In this document: piece by piece, positions 1-7,491 of the stretch | How the letters are laid out: each line of letters begins with the position of its first letter | Numbering within the stretch: position 1 is the stretch's first letter | NCBI GenBank assembly: GCA_046262015.1 | Contig: JBHENN010000041.1 | Coordinates: 1-14,684 of the forward strand | DNA: 14,684 bases | Source of the DNA: JBHENN01 sp046262015 | GTDB taxonomy: Bacteria > Actinomycetota > CADDZG01 > WHSQ01 | Direction of reading: 5' to 3' | Notes under the pieces: generated by a model | Database searches by the model: none | What the model was told of the DNA's origin: nothing | The model's input: the letters and a program-made list of their open reading frames with translations, nothing else | Translations under genes and position numbers: made by a program

Positions 1-1
1 C

Positions 2-565
2 GTCCTGCAACCACTCGTCGTGCGCCCGGTCGCCCGCTCCGGGCTCTTGCTGGGGCGTTTCGTCGGAGCCGGCGTGATCTGCGCGGCGTACGTGCTGCTG
101 CTGTACCTCGGGTGCGTGGCCGTCGTCGGAGCGATCGGTGGCTGGTGGCCGGACCCGTTCCTCGCACCGGTGCTGCACCTCGTCGTCGCCGTCGTGATCG
201 TGGTCGCGCTGTCGCTCCTGGGTTCCGTCTTCCTCCCAGCTCTCCCGAACGGGATCCTGATGTTCATGGCATACGGGGCGGGCCTGCTGGCCGGCCTCCT
301 CGGTCAGCTCGGCGAGGCGATCTCGTCACCGGCGCTCGAGACGATCGGGCGCGTCGCCTCGTGGGCGCTGCCGTATGAGGCCCTGTACCAGGCGGGCCTC
401 GACTCGCTCACTTCGCAGGCCACCGGACTCACCCGGGTGATCGTCCAGCTGGGTCCCCTGGGAGGAGCGGAGTCGGGTGGTCCTGAGTTGCTCCTGTGGG
501 CGGTGGTGTACCTCGCCGTGGCCGTGGCCGCCGCGCTCGCCGGGTTCGCCCGGCGGGACCTGTGA
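2..565 (+). CDS. ABC-2 type transporter permease, C-terminal part (5' truncated by window edge)
   Basis: The open frame runs from the first bases of the window to the stop at 563-565, giving about 187 residues without an N-terminus. It encodes very hydrophobic segments: one after the RSGLLLGRFVG stretch, one around PVLHLVVAVVIVVALSLLGS, one around MAYGAGLLAGLLG, and a last one just before the C-terminal FARRDL. An LxPLVVRPVxRSxLLLGR-type lead-in followed by membrane helices and a charged xRRDL end is typical of ABC-2 family export permeases. Such proteins pair with an ATPase, which would lie upstream outside the window. Substrate is unknown. A GTG at 20 could be called as a start, but the homology-like text continues upstream of it, so I treat the gene as truncated. 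Confident for membrane permease, moderate for ABC-2. Confidence 0.7.
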   Translation, partial: VLQPLVVRPVARSGLLLGRFVGAGVICAAYVLLLYLGCVAVVGAIGGWWPDPFLAPVLHLVVAVVIVVALSLLGSVFLPALPNGILMFMAYGAGLLAGLLGQLGEAISSPALETIGRVASWALPYEALYQAGLDSLTSQATGLTRVIVQLGPLGGAESGGPELLLWAVVYLAVAVAAALAGFARRDL

Positions 566-587
566 GGGTCTTGCTCGCGCTGGCAGA

Positions 588-1820
588 ATGATCGCGATGA
601 GCAGAACGGACGTCGCCCGCCGCGGCCCCGGCTCGAGGTGGTCCCTGTTCGCGTGGGCGTTGTTCGGCTTGATCGTACTGGCCGTCGTCGTGGGGCTCGG
701 CTTCGAGGAGCTGAGCGGCGGCGATCCGGAGGAGGGCGTCGCGGAGGGTCTCCTCTTGCTGGTGGGTTTCCTGAGCTTCCCCGCGGTGGGCGCGTTGATC
801 GTCTCGCGCCAGCCCCGCAACGGCTTCGGCTGGGTGCTGCTGATGATCGGCTGCCTGCTGGGAGCCGGCGCCCCGACCGAGACCTGGGCGGACGTCAGCT
901 TCCTGCAACGTTCCCACCCGCTCCCGCTCGCCACCTTCGCCGCGTGGATACAGAGCTGGTTCTGGTACCCGCTCATCATGAGCATCACCACCTTGCTGCT
1001 GCAGCTGTTCCCCGACGGGCGGTTGCCGAGTAGGCGCTGGCGGCCGCTGCTCTGGGCGACGACCGGCCTGATGGTGGTCGTCACCGTCATGGCGATGCTG
1101 CAGCGTGAGCTGGCCGGCCACGGCTACCGCCTGGACAACCCGATCGGGGTCATGCCGTTCGACTCCGCGGAGGACGTCGTGCCGTTCTGGGTCCTCTTCC
1201 CGTTCATGCTGCTCAGCGCCGCGTCGCTGGTGGTGCGCTATCGCCGCTCGCGCGGCGTCGAGAGACAGCAGCTCAAGTGGGTCGTCGTGGCGGGGCTCGC
1301 GTTCGCGATCCTGTTGGTGCTCGGAGACACCTTGGACCTTCCCGACATCATCTTCCCGTTCGCCCTCATGCTTCTGCCGGGCGCGATCGGGATCGCGGTG
1401 CTGAGGTACCGGCTCTACGACGTCGACCTGATCATCAACAAGACGCTCGTCTACGGGCTCCTGACGCTGCTGCTGTCGGTTTTGTACGTGGGGCTCGTTG
1501 CGCTCTTCCAACAGGTGCTATCGCCGGTGATCGGCGACTCACAGGTGGCCGTGGCTGCTTCCACCCTGGCGGTGGCCGCGCTGTTCCGACCCGCGCGGTC
1601 GCGCATCCAGGGATTGATCGATCATGTCTTCTACCGCAGGAAGTACGACGCGACGAGGACGATCGACGGGTTCGCCGCGCGCCTGCGTGACGAGGTCGAC
1701 CTCGACACGCTTACGGCCGAGCTCCTCGACGTCGTGCACCGCACGATGCAGCCGCGCCAGGTCTCGTTGTGGCTGCGACCCGCGCACGCTCCCGACTCGG
1801 CGGCCGCACCCGGGACCTGA
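588..1820 (+). CDS. Multi-pass membrane protein resembling the sensory half of a histidine kinase, lacking the kinase domain
   Basis: 410 residues from ATG 588; ATG 597 is equally possible and neither has a clear ribosome binding site. About nine or ten hydrophobic helices occupy residues 18-335. The stretch LRYRLYDVDLIINKTLVYG (residues 272-290) and the following helix are hallmarks of a membrane sensor module found in actinobacterial histidine kinases. After the last helix comes RSRIQGLIDHVFYRRKYD (338-354) and an FAARLRDEVDLDTLTAELL segment (362-380), which in kinases leads into GAF or kinase domains. Here the protein stops at residue 410 after SLWLRP, so no H-box or ATPase domain is present. 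It may be a kinase-less receptor whose partner lies elsewhere, or a structural relative. The 22-base gap after the permease suggests cotranscription. Function unknown. Confidence 0.8.
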   Translation: MIAMSRTDVARRGPGSRWSLFAWALFGLIVLAVVVGLGFEELSGGDPEEGVAEGLLLLVGFLSFPAVGALIVSRQPRNGFGWVLLMIGCLLGAGAPTETWADVSFLQRSHPLPLATFAAWIQSWFWYPLIMSITTLLLQLFPDGRLPSRRWRPLLWATTGLMVVVTVMAMLQRELAGHGYRLDNPIGVMPFDSAEDVVPFWVLFPFMLLSAASLVVRYRRSRGVERQQLKWVVVAGLAFAILLVLGDTLDLPDIIFPFALMLLPGAIGIAVLRYRLYDVDLIINKTLVYGLLTLLLSVLYVGLVALFQQVLSPVIGDSQVAVAASTLAVAALFRPARSRIQGLIDHVFYRRKYDATRTIDGFAARLRDEVDLDTLTAELLDVVHRTMQPRQVSLWLRPAHAPDSAAAPGT

Positions 1821-1888
1821 GAAGGCAGAGCGCGCGGGGCTTCGTGGGGGAAGTTGGCGCCGGGCGGGGGCGTTCGAGGCCGCTGCCC

Positions 1889-3310
1889 TCAGGCCTGCCC
1901 GGGCAGGACCGGTGGCCACAGCCCCAGCGGCAGCGACGGGATCCCCGGAACGTCGGGCCCGTCGAAACGATGCACGAAGCTGCGTTCGCGCAGCGAGCCG
2001 GTCGTGTACAGCGGATAGAGCGAGAGGTACTCGCCCCGGGTCGTCTCGCGCCAGGCGCGGCAGAAGTCGCAGTCGAGCGGGATCCATTCCCGGATGAGGC
2101 CGTCTCGGTAGACACGGAAGATCGAGTAGCCCCCCGGGTACTCCTTGGTTGGCCCGACCTCCAGGATCGGCATCCGCCCGGTGTGGGGTGAGTACGAGAT
2201 CCAGTTCCGATGCGTGTGAGAGTTGATCACCAGGCGCACGTCGTAGCGCCCGACCAGCTCCAGGAACGCCTGCGCGTCCGCCTGGTTCACGCCGAGCACG
2301 CCGGGGGGCACGGCGAACGTGGTCGAGTACTCCGACACCGGGTGATGGAACAGCACGACCGCCGGCCGCTTCTTCCGCTTGGCTTTCTCGAGCTTGGCTT
2401 CGAGCCACTGCAGCTGGTCGGCCGACAGCCGGCCCAACCCCGTCGCGAGGTCGGCGGAGTCGAGGGCGATGAACATCCAACCGCGGTGGTTGATCGCCTG
2501 CGGGGCCTGCTGAGGCTCACCCGTCACCCTCATCTTCGGCCTGAAGACCTCCCGGAAACAGTCACCGTCGGGTCCGCACTCCGCGGTCGCGCCCTCGTAT
2601 TGGTTGGGGCGATCGTGCGCGCCGCGGGCCATGAGGTAACGACCATCGAGGCCCGACAGCACGCGCCGGGCTTCCTCCAGCTGGTGACGCTCGCCGTGCG
2701 AGGAGTTGTCGGCGGGGAGCAGCGTCAACGACGCCCGCTCCTTGTCGGTGCCTGCGACGGCGGCCTCCAGCATGACCTCCGGATAGGGCCGATCGCTGCG
2801 ATACCCGGGTGGAAGCTCGGTCGGGGTCGAGGTCGCGAGTCCCGAGACGGTCTCTCCCAGATGCACGTCTGCGAGGACCGAGAACCTGAACAGCTCTTTG
2901 CCGCCGGGCGGGGTCAGCGTGATGAAGACGCCCGGGTTGAGCCGGTCCCTCGGCGCGGGGATGCCGTTGGACAGGACCGTGTAGGTATAGCGCGTACCCG
3001 GCTCCAGCCCGGTGATCCGCATGTAGTGGAAGGCGCGCCGCCCCGGCGCGATCACCTGCGTCGTGTTTCCGTTTTCCGGTCCATAGAGGATGCTCGAGTC
3101 CGCTTCTACCGGCGCGCCGGCCTGGCAGGTCAGCCACGTGACGATGAGCTCGGTGTCGCTGACATTGGCGAGCTCCACGTTGACCGGCGCGCCCGGAGGC
3201 AGCTCGTTGGCGCGCTCACACGCGCCGAATGCCGGGACGGCCTGACCCGAGGCGGGGAGGGCCGCGAGGACCATGACGAGGGGGCCCGCGATGAGGACGA
3301 GTCGGCGCAT
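1889..3310 (-). CDS. Secreted metallophosphoesterase with N-terminal Fn3-like domain (purple acid phosphatase-like)
   Basis: 473 residues from ATG 3310, starting MRRLVLIAGP with a signal peptide ending near ASG (residues 20-22). Residues 40-135 form a purple-acid-phosphatase-type N-terminal beta domain (typical NVELANVSDTELIVTW and GLEPGTRYTYTV motifs). The calcineurin-like domain follows: LADVH (Asp148, His150), LLPADN (Asp201), RGAHD (230-233), LFHHP (His322/323) and NSHTH (His365, His367). These would bind two metal ions and hydrolyse phosphoesters outside the membrane. The GNH[DE] motif reads GAHD, so the usual metal-bridging Asn is Ala231. Six cysteines (31, 62, 245, 251, 414, 417) fit an exported disulfide-bonded protein. 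It is divergent from the subtilase and convergent with the membrane protein ending at 1820. The open frame extends upstream to 4621, but only as an antisense shadow of the protease. Confidence 0.88.
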   Translation of the reverse strand: MRRLVLIAGPLVMVLAALPASGQAVPAFGACERANELPPGAPVNVELANVSDTELIVTWLTCQAGAPVEADSSILYGPENGNTTQVIAPGRRAFHYMRITGLEPGTRYTYTVLSNGIPAPRDRLNPGVFITLTPPGGKELFRFSVLADVHLGETVSGLATSTPTELPPGYRSDRPYPEVMLEAAVAGTDKERASLTLLPADNSSHGERHQLEEARRVLSGLDGRYLMARGAHDRPNQYEGATAECGPDGDCFREVFRPKMRVTGEPQQAPQAINHRGWMFIALDSADLATGLGRLSADQLQWLEAKLEKAKRKKRPAVVLFHHPVSEYSTTFAVPPGVLGVNQADAQAFLELVGRYDVRLVINSHTHRNWISYSPHTGRMPILEVGPTKEYPGGYSIFRVYRDGLIREWIPLDCDFCRAWRETTRGEYLSLYPLYTTGSLRERSFVHRFDGPDVPGIPSLPLGLWPPVLPGQA

Positions 3311-3421
3311 GGCTACAGGATTCGACCTCTCGGGGGGCACTCCTCCGGTTCCCCGAGGCGTAGTGTCCTCTGCGGCCGCGGGCCTGCTTCGACAGGGAAC
3401 CCGGCCACCGGGACGAACCGT

Positions 3422-3427
3422 AGGAGG
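3422..3427 (+). promoter_or_regulatory. Shine-Dalgarno that decides the subtilase start
   Basis: AGGAGG directly abuts ATG 3428 (zero spacing, unusable) and lies 12 bases before ATG 3440. Starting at 3440 also gives a clean signal peptide, so I prefer 3440 although the spacing is a little long. Confidence 0.6.
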
Positions 3428-3439
3428 ATGATCCGCGCG

Positions 3440-5311
3440 ATGAGGTCGGGGGCCGCAGCGCTGCTGCTGTCGATCCTCGTGGTGACGACCGCCGCGGCGG
3501 GCCCGGACGGCCCGGCTCCAGCCCAGGACGCGCCGTCGCACCGGCGCGTAGCGCTCGACCGCCTCCCGGTTCGGATCGTGCCCGGAAGCTACGTCGTCCG
3601 TCTCCACCGGCGCGTCCCTCAGGCCCAGGTGAGGGCCTCGCTCGCCGCCCGGGGCGCGCTCCTCGAACGGTCGATCGGCTACGGGATCGCGGCGGTGTCT
3701 CTCCCCGCGGGCCTGCCGGCGGGCGCAGGGGTCGCTCGACTCGAGGCCTCTCCGGGGGTCCGGCGCGCGATGCCGAACTACCGGCTCGAGCGCGCTGAAA
3801 CCTTTCCCAGCGACCCGAGCTTCGGGGTCCAGTGGGGCCTGCACAACGTCGGTCAGACCCACACCGTCGCGGATCCACCGCCATCCATCGTGACCGGGAC
3901 GCCCGACGCCGATATCGACGCCCCCGAGGCATGGGACCGCGGTCTGGGGCAGACCTCGACCGTGATAGCGGTGGTGGACAGCGGGGCGGACGTGACCCAC
4001 CCGGACCTCGCCGCGAGCCTCTGGACGAATCCGGGGGAGATCCCCGGTAACCGCCTCGACGACGACCGCAATGGCTTCGTGGACGACGTCAACGGGTGGG
4101 ACTTCGAGGACGGCGACAACCGCCTCACCGACCTGGAGGGCCATGGGACCCAGGTCGCCGGCGTGGTAGGGGCGTCTGCGAACAACGGGCTCGGAGGCAG
4201 CGGCGTCTGCCCGGGGTGCGCTCTGATGATCGTCAAGACCGGGCTCGACTCCTTCTCGTCTCTGGAGGGGATCGCGTACGCGGCCGACAACGGCGCCGAC
4301 ATCATCAATTACAGCTCCGGGCACAGCATCCTGTGGGATCCGATCGAGCGCACCATGTTCCAGCACGTGACGCAGGCGGGCGTCCTGATAGCCGCCGCGG
4401 CCGGGAACGAGAGAGGCGACAACGACATGCTGCTCGACCGGGACCTCGACGACGACGGCCGCTCGGACATGGTCTCGCCCCACTATCCCTCGAGCTACGA
4501 CATCGACGGGATCCTGGCGGTGGCGGCCAGCACCGACCGAGATGCCAACGGCTCCCAGACGGGCTGCATGGCTTTCCTCGGAGCGGATGCCTGGCAGTGC
4601 GCCTTCAGCAACTGGGGCCACCAGTCCGTGGACCTGTCCGCGCCGGGCGTCGACATCTTCACGACCGCCGTGGGAGGTGGCTACGCGGTCGTCAACGGAA
4701 GCTCGTTCGCGGCTCCGTTCGCGGCAGGGGCGGCGGGATTGGTGAAGTCACTCCATCCCGAGTACGGCGGCCTCCAGCTCAAGCACGCCCTTATGAGCAC
4801 CGTGGATCGCCCCGCCGGTCTCACCCATCTCTATGCACGTCCCAACCGCCATGCTCGTGGCGAGTTCACGAAGACCGCCGGCCGTGTGAACGCGGCCCGG
4901 GCGCTGGACGGGCTCACCTTCGACACCTTCCCCGAGACCGACGGGAACATGGGCGGCGCCCGGTCGATATCCCGGCGCGCCACCGGGTGGGTCCGATGGC
5001 CAGAGGACGTCAACGACGTGTTCCGCAAGCGCCTCGTGCGCGGCAACCGCTACGAGGTGACCCTGTCTGGGCCGCGGGGCAAGCGGTACGACCTGCTGGT
5101 GTGGAAACCGGGAACCGTCGAGGTGTGGCAGCTCGAGCTCGGCTGCTTCGCCGGCGAACCGGGACCGTGCAAGCTGCAAGCGTTCCTGGAGCGCCGGGGT
5201 CCGAACGAAGCTCGCACGATCCGAGCGCGCAAGACCGGGGTCCACTACTTCCAGGTGACGTCGGTGTTCAGCGATGGCAGCTACACGCTGAAGGTGCGCC
5301 GGGTCGGCTGA
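3440..5311 (+). CDS. Secreted subtilisin-family (S8) serine protease with propeptide and C-terminal beta domain
   Basis: 623 residues. The signal peptide covers about residues 1-20 (LLLSILVVTTAAA). An I9-like propeptide spans about 47-118 (YVVRLHRRVPQAQV to MPNYRLE). The S8 domain has all catalytic elements: Asp180 (VIAVVDSGADVTHPDL), His235 (EGHGTQVAG), oxyanion Asn323 (AAAAGN) and Ser422 in NGSSFAAP, where the usual GTSMAxP is GSSFAAP. An Asp/Asn-rich insert NRLDDDRNGFVDDVNGWDF (204-222) is a typical calcium-stabilising loop. Residues 515-621 look like a PPC-type beta domain (TGWVRWPEDVNDVF to GSYTLKVRR), often removed on maturation. It should degrade proteins outside the cell, with self-processing of the propeptide. 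It is divergent from the phosphoesterase and 30 bases upstream of a VOC gene that may be read through from it. Confidence 0.95.
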   Translation: MRSGAAALLLSILVVTTAAAGPDGPAPAQDAPSHRRVALDRLPVRIVPGSYVVRLHRRVPQAQVRASLAARGALLERSIGYGIAAVSLPAGLPAGAGVARLEASPGVRRAMPNYRLERAETFPSDPSFGVQWGLHNVGQTHTVADPPPSIVTGTPDADIDAPEAWDRGLGQTSTVIAVVDSGADVTHPDLAASLWTNPGEIPGNRLDDDRNGFVDDVNGWDFEDGDNRLTDLEGHGTQVAGVVGASANNGLGGSGVCPGCALMIVKTGLDSFSSLEGIAYAADNGADIINYSSGHSILWDPIERTMFQHVTQAGVLIAAAAGNERGDNDMLLDRDLDDDGRSDMVSPHYPSSYDIDGILAVAASTDRDANGSQTGCMAFLGADAWQCAFSNWGHQSVDLSAPGVDIFTTAVGGGYAVVNGSSFAAPFAAGAAGLVKSLHPEYGGLQLKHALMSTVDRPAGLTHLYARPNRHARGEFTKTAGRVNAARALDGLTFDTFPETDGNMGGARSISRRATGWVRWPEDVNDVFRKRLVRGNRYEVTLSGPRGKRYDLLVWKPGTVEVWQLELGCFAGEPGPCKLQAFLERRGPNEARTIRARKTGVHYFQVTSVFSDGSYTLKVRRVG

Positions 5312-5341
5312 GGTTCGGCGTGGATCCGAGAGGAGCGGTCG

Positions 5342-5704
5342 ATGCCCAGTAGCGTCTACTCGATAACGATCGATGCCCGAGACCCCAGGAAGCTGGCCCA
5401 GTTCTGGGAACAGGTGCTCGACTACAAGCGAACCTACGAGTCAGATGAAGGCGAAGAGGAGTACGAGGTCGTGCTGAGTCCCAAGGACGGAACCGGCAAC
5501 GACATCCTGTTCCTGAAGGTTGCCGATGAGAAGTTCGGGAAGAACCGGCTCCACTTCGATCTGAACCCGACCGACCAGGCTGCAGAGGTCGAACGGGTGC
5601 TCTCACTCGGGGCCACCAAGGCGGACATCGGCCAAGGAGACACGACCTGGGTCGTCCTCGCGGATCCTGAGGGGAACGAGTCCTGCATCCTGACCGCTCG
5701 CTAG
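5342..5704 (+). CDS. Small VOC-superfamily (glyoxalase-like) protein
   Basis: 120 residues from ATG 5342, with AGGAG at 5331-5335 and 6-base spacing. One VOC domain spans the whole protein: SITIDARDPRKLAQFWEQVL at the start, NRLHFDLNPTDQAAEVERVL in the middle and WVVLADPEGNESCIL at the end. These are hallmarks of the Glyoxalase_6-type subgroup common in actinobacteria. VOC proteins include metal-dependent lyases, dioxygenases and antibiotic-binding proteins, but this subgroup has no generally known substrate. No signal peptide, so cytoplasmic. It lies 30 bases after the protease stop and is followed by a strong hairpin, so it probably ends a transcription unit. Family assignment is firm; reaction unknown. 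Confidence 0.88.
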   Translation: MPSSVYSITIDARDPRKLAQFWEQVLDYKRTYESDEGEEEYEVVLSPKDGTGNDILFLKVADEKFGKNRLHFDLNPTDQAAEVERVLSLGATKADIGQGDTTWVVLADPEGNESCILTAR

Positions 5705-5717
5705 GCCACGCAGAGAC

Positions 5718-5749
5718 GACCCCGACCCGGCACGGTCCGGGCCGGGGTC
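5718..5749 (+). terminator. Strong GC hairpin after the small VOC gene
   Basis: Left arm GACCCCGACCCGG (5718-5730), loop CACGGT, right arm CCGGGCCGGGGTC (5737-5749). Twelve of 13 positions pair. No T-run follows, which is common for actinobacterial terminator hairpins. The right arm is duplicated just downstream, so this may be a regulatory element as well as, or instead of, a terminator. Confidence 0.65.
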
Positions 5750-5775
5750 ATAGCACCGGGCCGAGGGTCATAGCA
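5739..5775 (+). repeat. Tandem imperfect repeat of the hairpin 3' arm, ending at a start codon
   Basis: Copy 1 GGGCCGGGGTCATAGCA (5739-5755) and copy 2 GGGCCGAGGGTCATAGCA (5758-5775) differ by one inserted base. Copy 2 contains the ribosome binding site GAGGG (5763-5767), and its last base is the A of ATG 5775. See the finding on a possible alternative hairpin. Confidence 0.8.
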
Positions 5776-6095
5776 TGAGCGACATGGACGAAACGAGCGC
5801 TAGCGGGATCGCCCGGAACGAAGCGCTGTTCCGCGAGCTGAACGAGCGGATCAAGCTCGCCCTAGGAAGCACGACGCTTTCGAGCGAGAAGCAGGACTTC
5901 GTGTGCGAGTGCGGCAAACCAGGATGCTTCGCGGTCATCAGCATGACCTATGGCGAGTACGAGAACCTCAGGGAGAACCCGCGCTGGTTCGGTGTGCTGG
6001 ACGGCCACGACCTACCCGACCTCGAAACCGTGGTGCAGAGGTGCGGCCCTTACAACGTCGTCCAGAAGAAGGGCGTCGGTGGGCGTCGTGGTTGA
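5775..6095 (+). CDS. Small conserved-looking hypothetical protein with CxCx4C cluster
   Basis: 106 residues from ATG 5775, with GAGGG 7 bases upstream; ATG 5784 is an alternative. It has an N-terminal amphipathic segment ARNEALFRELNERIKLAL (residues 13-30), then FVCECGKPGC (Cys44, Cys46, Cys51), YGEYENLRENPRWFGVLDGHD (59-79) and a C-terminal PDLETVVQRCGPYNVVQKK. I recognise this layout (NExxFRExNERI, ECGxxxC, EYxxxRxxPxxFxVxxGH) as a recurrent uncharacterised actinobacterial family, but I know no function. The cysteines could bind zinc, though only three are close together. No signal peptide or membrane helix. It ends 18 bases before the convergent beta-helix gene. It is likely real, because codon use and motif pattern match a family, not a shadow frame. 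Confidence 0.75.
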   Translation: MSDMDETSASGIARNEALFRELNERIKLALGSTTLSSEKQDFVCECGKPGCFAVISMTYGEYENLRENPRWFGVLDGHDLPDLETVVQRCGPYNVVQKKGVGGRRG

Positions 6096-6113
6096 ACGAC
6101 TCGATCCCCGAGC

Positions 6114-7436
6114 CTAGTCGGAACCCCTTCGCTCGGGCGGGTTCTTCACGCTCTCGTCCCAGTACACGTCCTGCTCGACGTTCTCGGTCTTCAGACCATC
6201 GACGATCCAACGAACGGTCTTGGTCATGGATTGCGCCTGGATGCCCATGGCGCGGTTCGCAACCTGGTTCCCGTATAGGTGGAGCGTCGCCTTGTCGATG
6301 TCGCGCAGCAGGATACCCACGTTCGGGTCCCACCAGTGGGCGACGGGGCTCTCCAGCTGATCGTCGCTCTTCGGGCCGATGACGGAATTGTCCACCATCT
6401 TGAGAGTGAGATCCTGCGCCCTCTCGACGGTGATCCCGTGCATCCACTCGAACGTCGTCGTCATCTCTTGTTTCACCAAGGTGATCTCGTTGTTCCTGAA
6501 GACGAACGTCCCGGGGGCCGTAGCCATGTGGCGTTCGTCCTTGGCGTTGAAGATGTTCAGATAGAAGCCGCTACCGACGAGCTTGTTGCCGGTGACCTCG
6601 ACCTTGGTGTGATGCACGTGCGGCTTGTTCAGCTCCTCGTTGGTCTCGGAAGCCGCCGTGCGGTCGTTGGCGGCGTGTGCCGTGTCGAGGTACGCGAGGG
6701 CGTACCCGCTGGACGAATAGATCGTGTTGTTGCGGATCGTCACCTTGTGGTACCGCTGGCTGTGATCGACCATCTCGGGATGGTCGGCGTGCGCGCCGTG
6801 GTAGTGGCTGTCCTGGTCGAACCCGGACGAGTGGTGGTGGCCGTGTAGGCGCGCGTCCATGTAGCCGTAGATCACGTTGTTCTCGAACACGGCTCCATTG
6901 AAGCCGTCGAAGTTGACGGCGCGCTGCTCCCAGAGCAGGGTCTCCCACAGGTTCTCGCCTTTGTCGCCGACGACGTTATGAGAGAAGACACCGTCGAAGT
7001 GCCGAAGCTGACCGACGACGCCGAACCTGTTCCGGGTGATGGTTCCACTCGTCGGGTCACCGGTCCGTTTGCGATTCTGGTTGACGCGGAGGTCACCGAT
7101 GTCGTTGTCGTGGACGTTCGCACGGCCGGTTCCGATCCAGTCGAGCACGAGTCTGTCGATCGTGTTGTCGTAGATCTCGACGTAAGAGTTGGTGTCCCTG
7201 ATCTCCACGTGGCCGATATCCCAGCCGGTGATGATGTAGGGGTCCCTCTTGGTCCCCGTCCCCGACACGACGCCGTTGGCCGGATTGAACTGGGTCTCCT
7301 TGGTGATGAAGATGTTGTCCCTCTGCCGCCGCTCGCCTTCGGCGGCTGTGGCGGGGAGGGCGGGCGAGACCGCCAGAGCCCCCAGAAGGATCACGATCCC
7401 CAACCAGCCCGTCCGTCTCGACCTGAACGTGGTCAT
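6114..7436 (-). CDS. Secreted right-handed parallel beta-helix protein, NosD-like, with histidine cluster
   Basis: 440 residues from ATG 7436, preceded by the purine-rich ribosome site AGAGGAAGGGG. The signal peptide (WLGIVILLGALAVSPALPATAA, residues 11-32) is followed by GTGTKRDPYIITGWDI (59-74), the opening motif of NosD-like beta-helix proteins. Repeating strand-turn motifs follow: YDNTI, HDNDI, TRNRF, FENNVIYGY, IRNNTIYSS, VTGNKL, FRNNEITL, LYGNQV. This is the asparagine ladder of a beta-helix. Residues 198-230 carry ten histidines, and another three sit at 273-276, which suggests a metal-binding loop leaving the helix. NosD relatives act in copper-site maturation and other beta-helix proteins are polysaccharide lyases; neither function can be assigned here. 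It is convergent with the gene at 5775 and divergent from the sigma-like gene. Confidence 0.85.
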   Translation of the reverse strand: MTTFRSRRTGWLGIVILLGALAVSPALPATAAEGERRQRDNIFITKETQFNPANGVVSGTGTKRDPYIITGWDIGHVEIRDTNSYVEIYDNTIDRLVLDWIGTGRANVHDNDIGDLRVNQNRKRTGDPTSGTITRNRFGVVGQLRHFDGVFSHNVVGDKGENLWETLLWEQRAVNFDGFNGAVFENNVIYGYMDARLHGHHHSSGFDQDSHYHGAHADHPEMVDHSQRYHKVTIRNNTIYSSSGYALAYLDTAHAANDRTAASETNEELNKPHVHHTKVEVTGNKLVGSGFYLNIFNAKDERHMATAPGTFVFRNNEITLVKQEMTTTFEWMHGITVERAQDLTLKMVDNSVIGPKSDDQLESPVAHWWDPNVGILLRDIDKATLHLYGNQVANRAMGIQAQSMTKTVRWIVDGLKTENVEQDVYWDESVKNPPERRGSD

Positions 7437-7457
7437 GGCACCCCTTCCTCTCGCGTC

Positions 7458-7482
7458 TGGACGCCCCACACGTGGACGCCCC
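7458..7482. repeat. Direct repeat TGGACGCCCC x2 in the beta-helix leader
   Basis: TGGACGCCCC at 7458-7467 and 7473-7482, with a 15-base period. The palindrome CACGTG lies at 7469-7474, overlapping the start of the second copy. The repeat falls in the untranslated leader of the beta-helix gene. Could be an operator half-site pair or chance in GC-rich sequence. Confidence 0.5.
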
Positions 7483-7491
7483 CGAGCCTCC

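Noticed and set aside
429..1511. 360-codon minus-strand frame opposite the membrane protein
   Set aside because: Gln/Arg/Glu/His-rich shadow translation with no recognisable domain; the plus strand encodes a coherent membrane protein.
1894..1907. Palindrome CCTGCCCGGGCAGG at the phosphoesterase 3' end
   Set aside because: It lies within coding sequence and has no loop to form a stable terminator; likely chance in GC-rich DNA.
2210..3439. Upstream extension of the subtilase frame
   Set aside because: It is antisense to the phosphoesterase; the true start is shown by AGGAGG and a signal peptide at 3440.
3311..4621. N-terminal extension of the phosphoesterase frame (total 910 codons, minus strand)
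   Set aside because: It is antisense to the subtilase with all its motifs, is Arg/Gly/Val-rich without domains, and the phosphoesterase has a clear signal peptide at 3310.
5718..5775. Mobile-element end or attachment site
   Set aside because: No transposase or integrase nearby; the repeat is fully explained as a duplicated hairpin arm.
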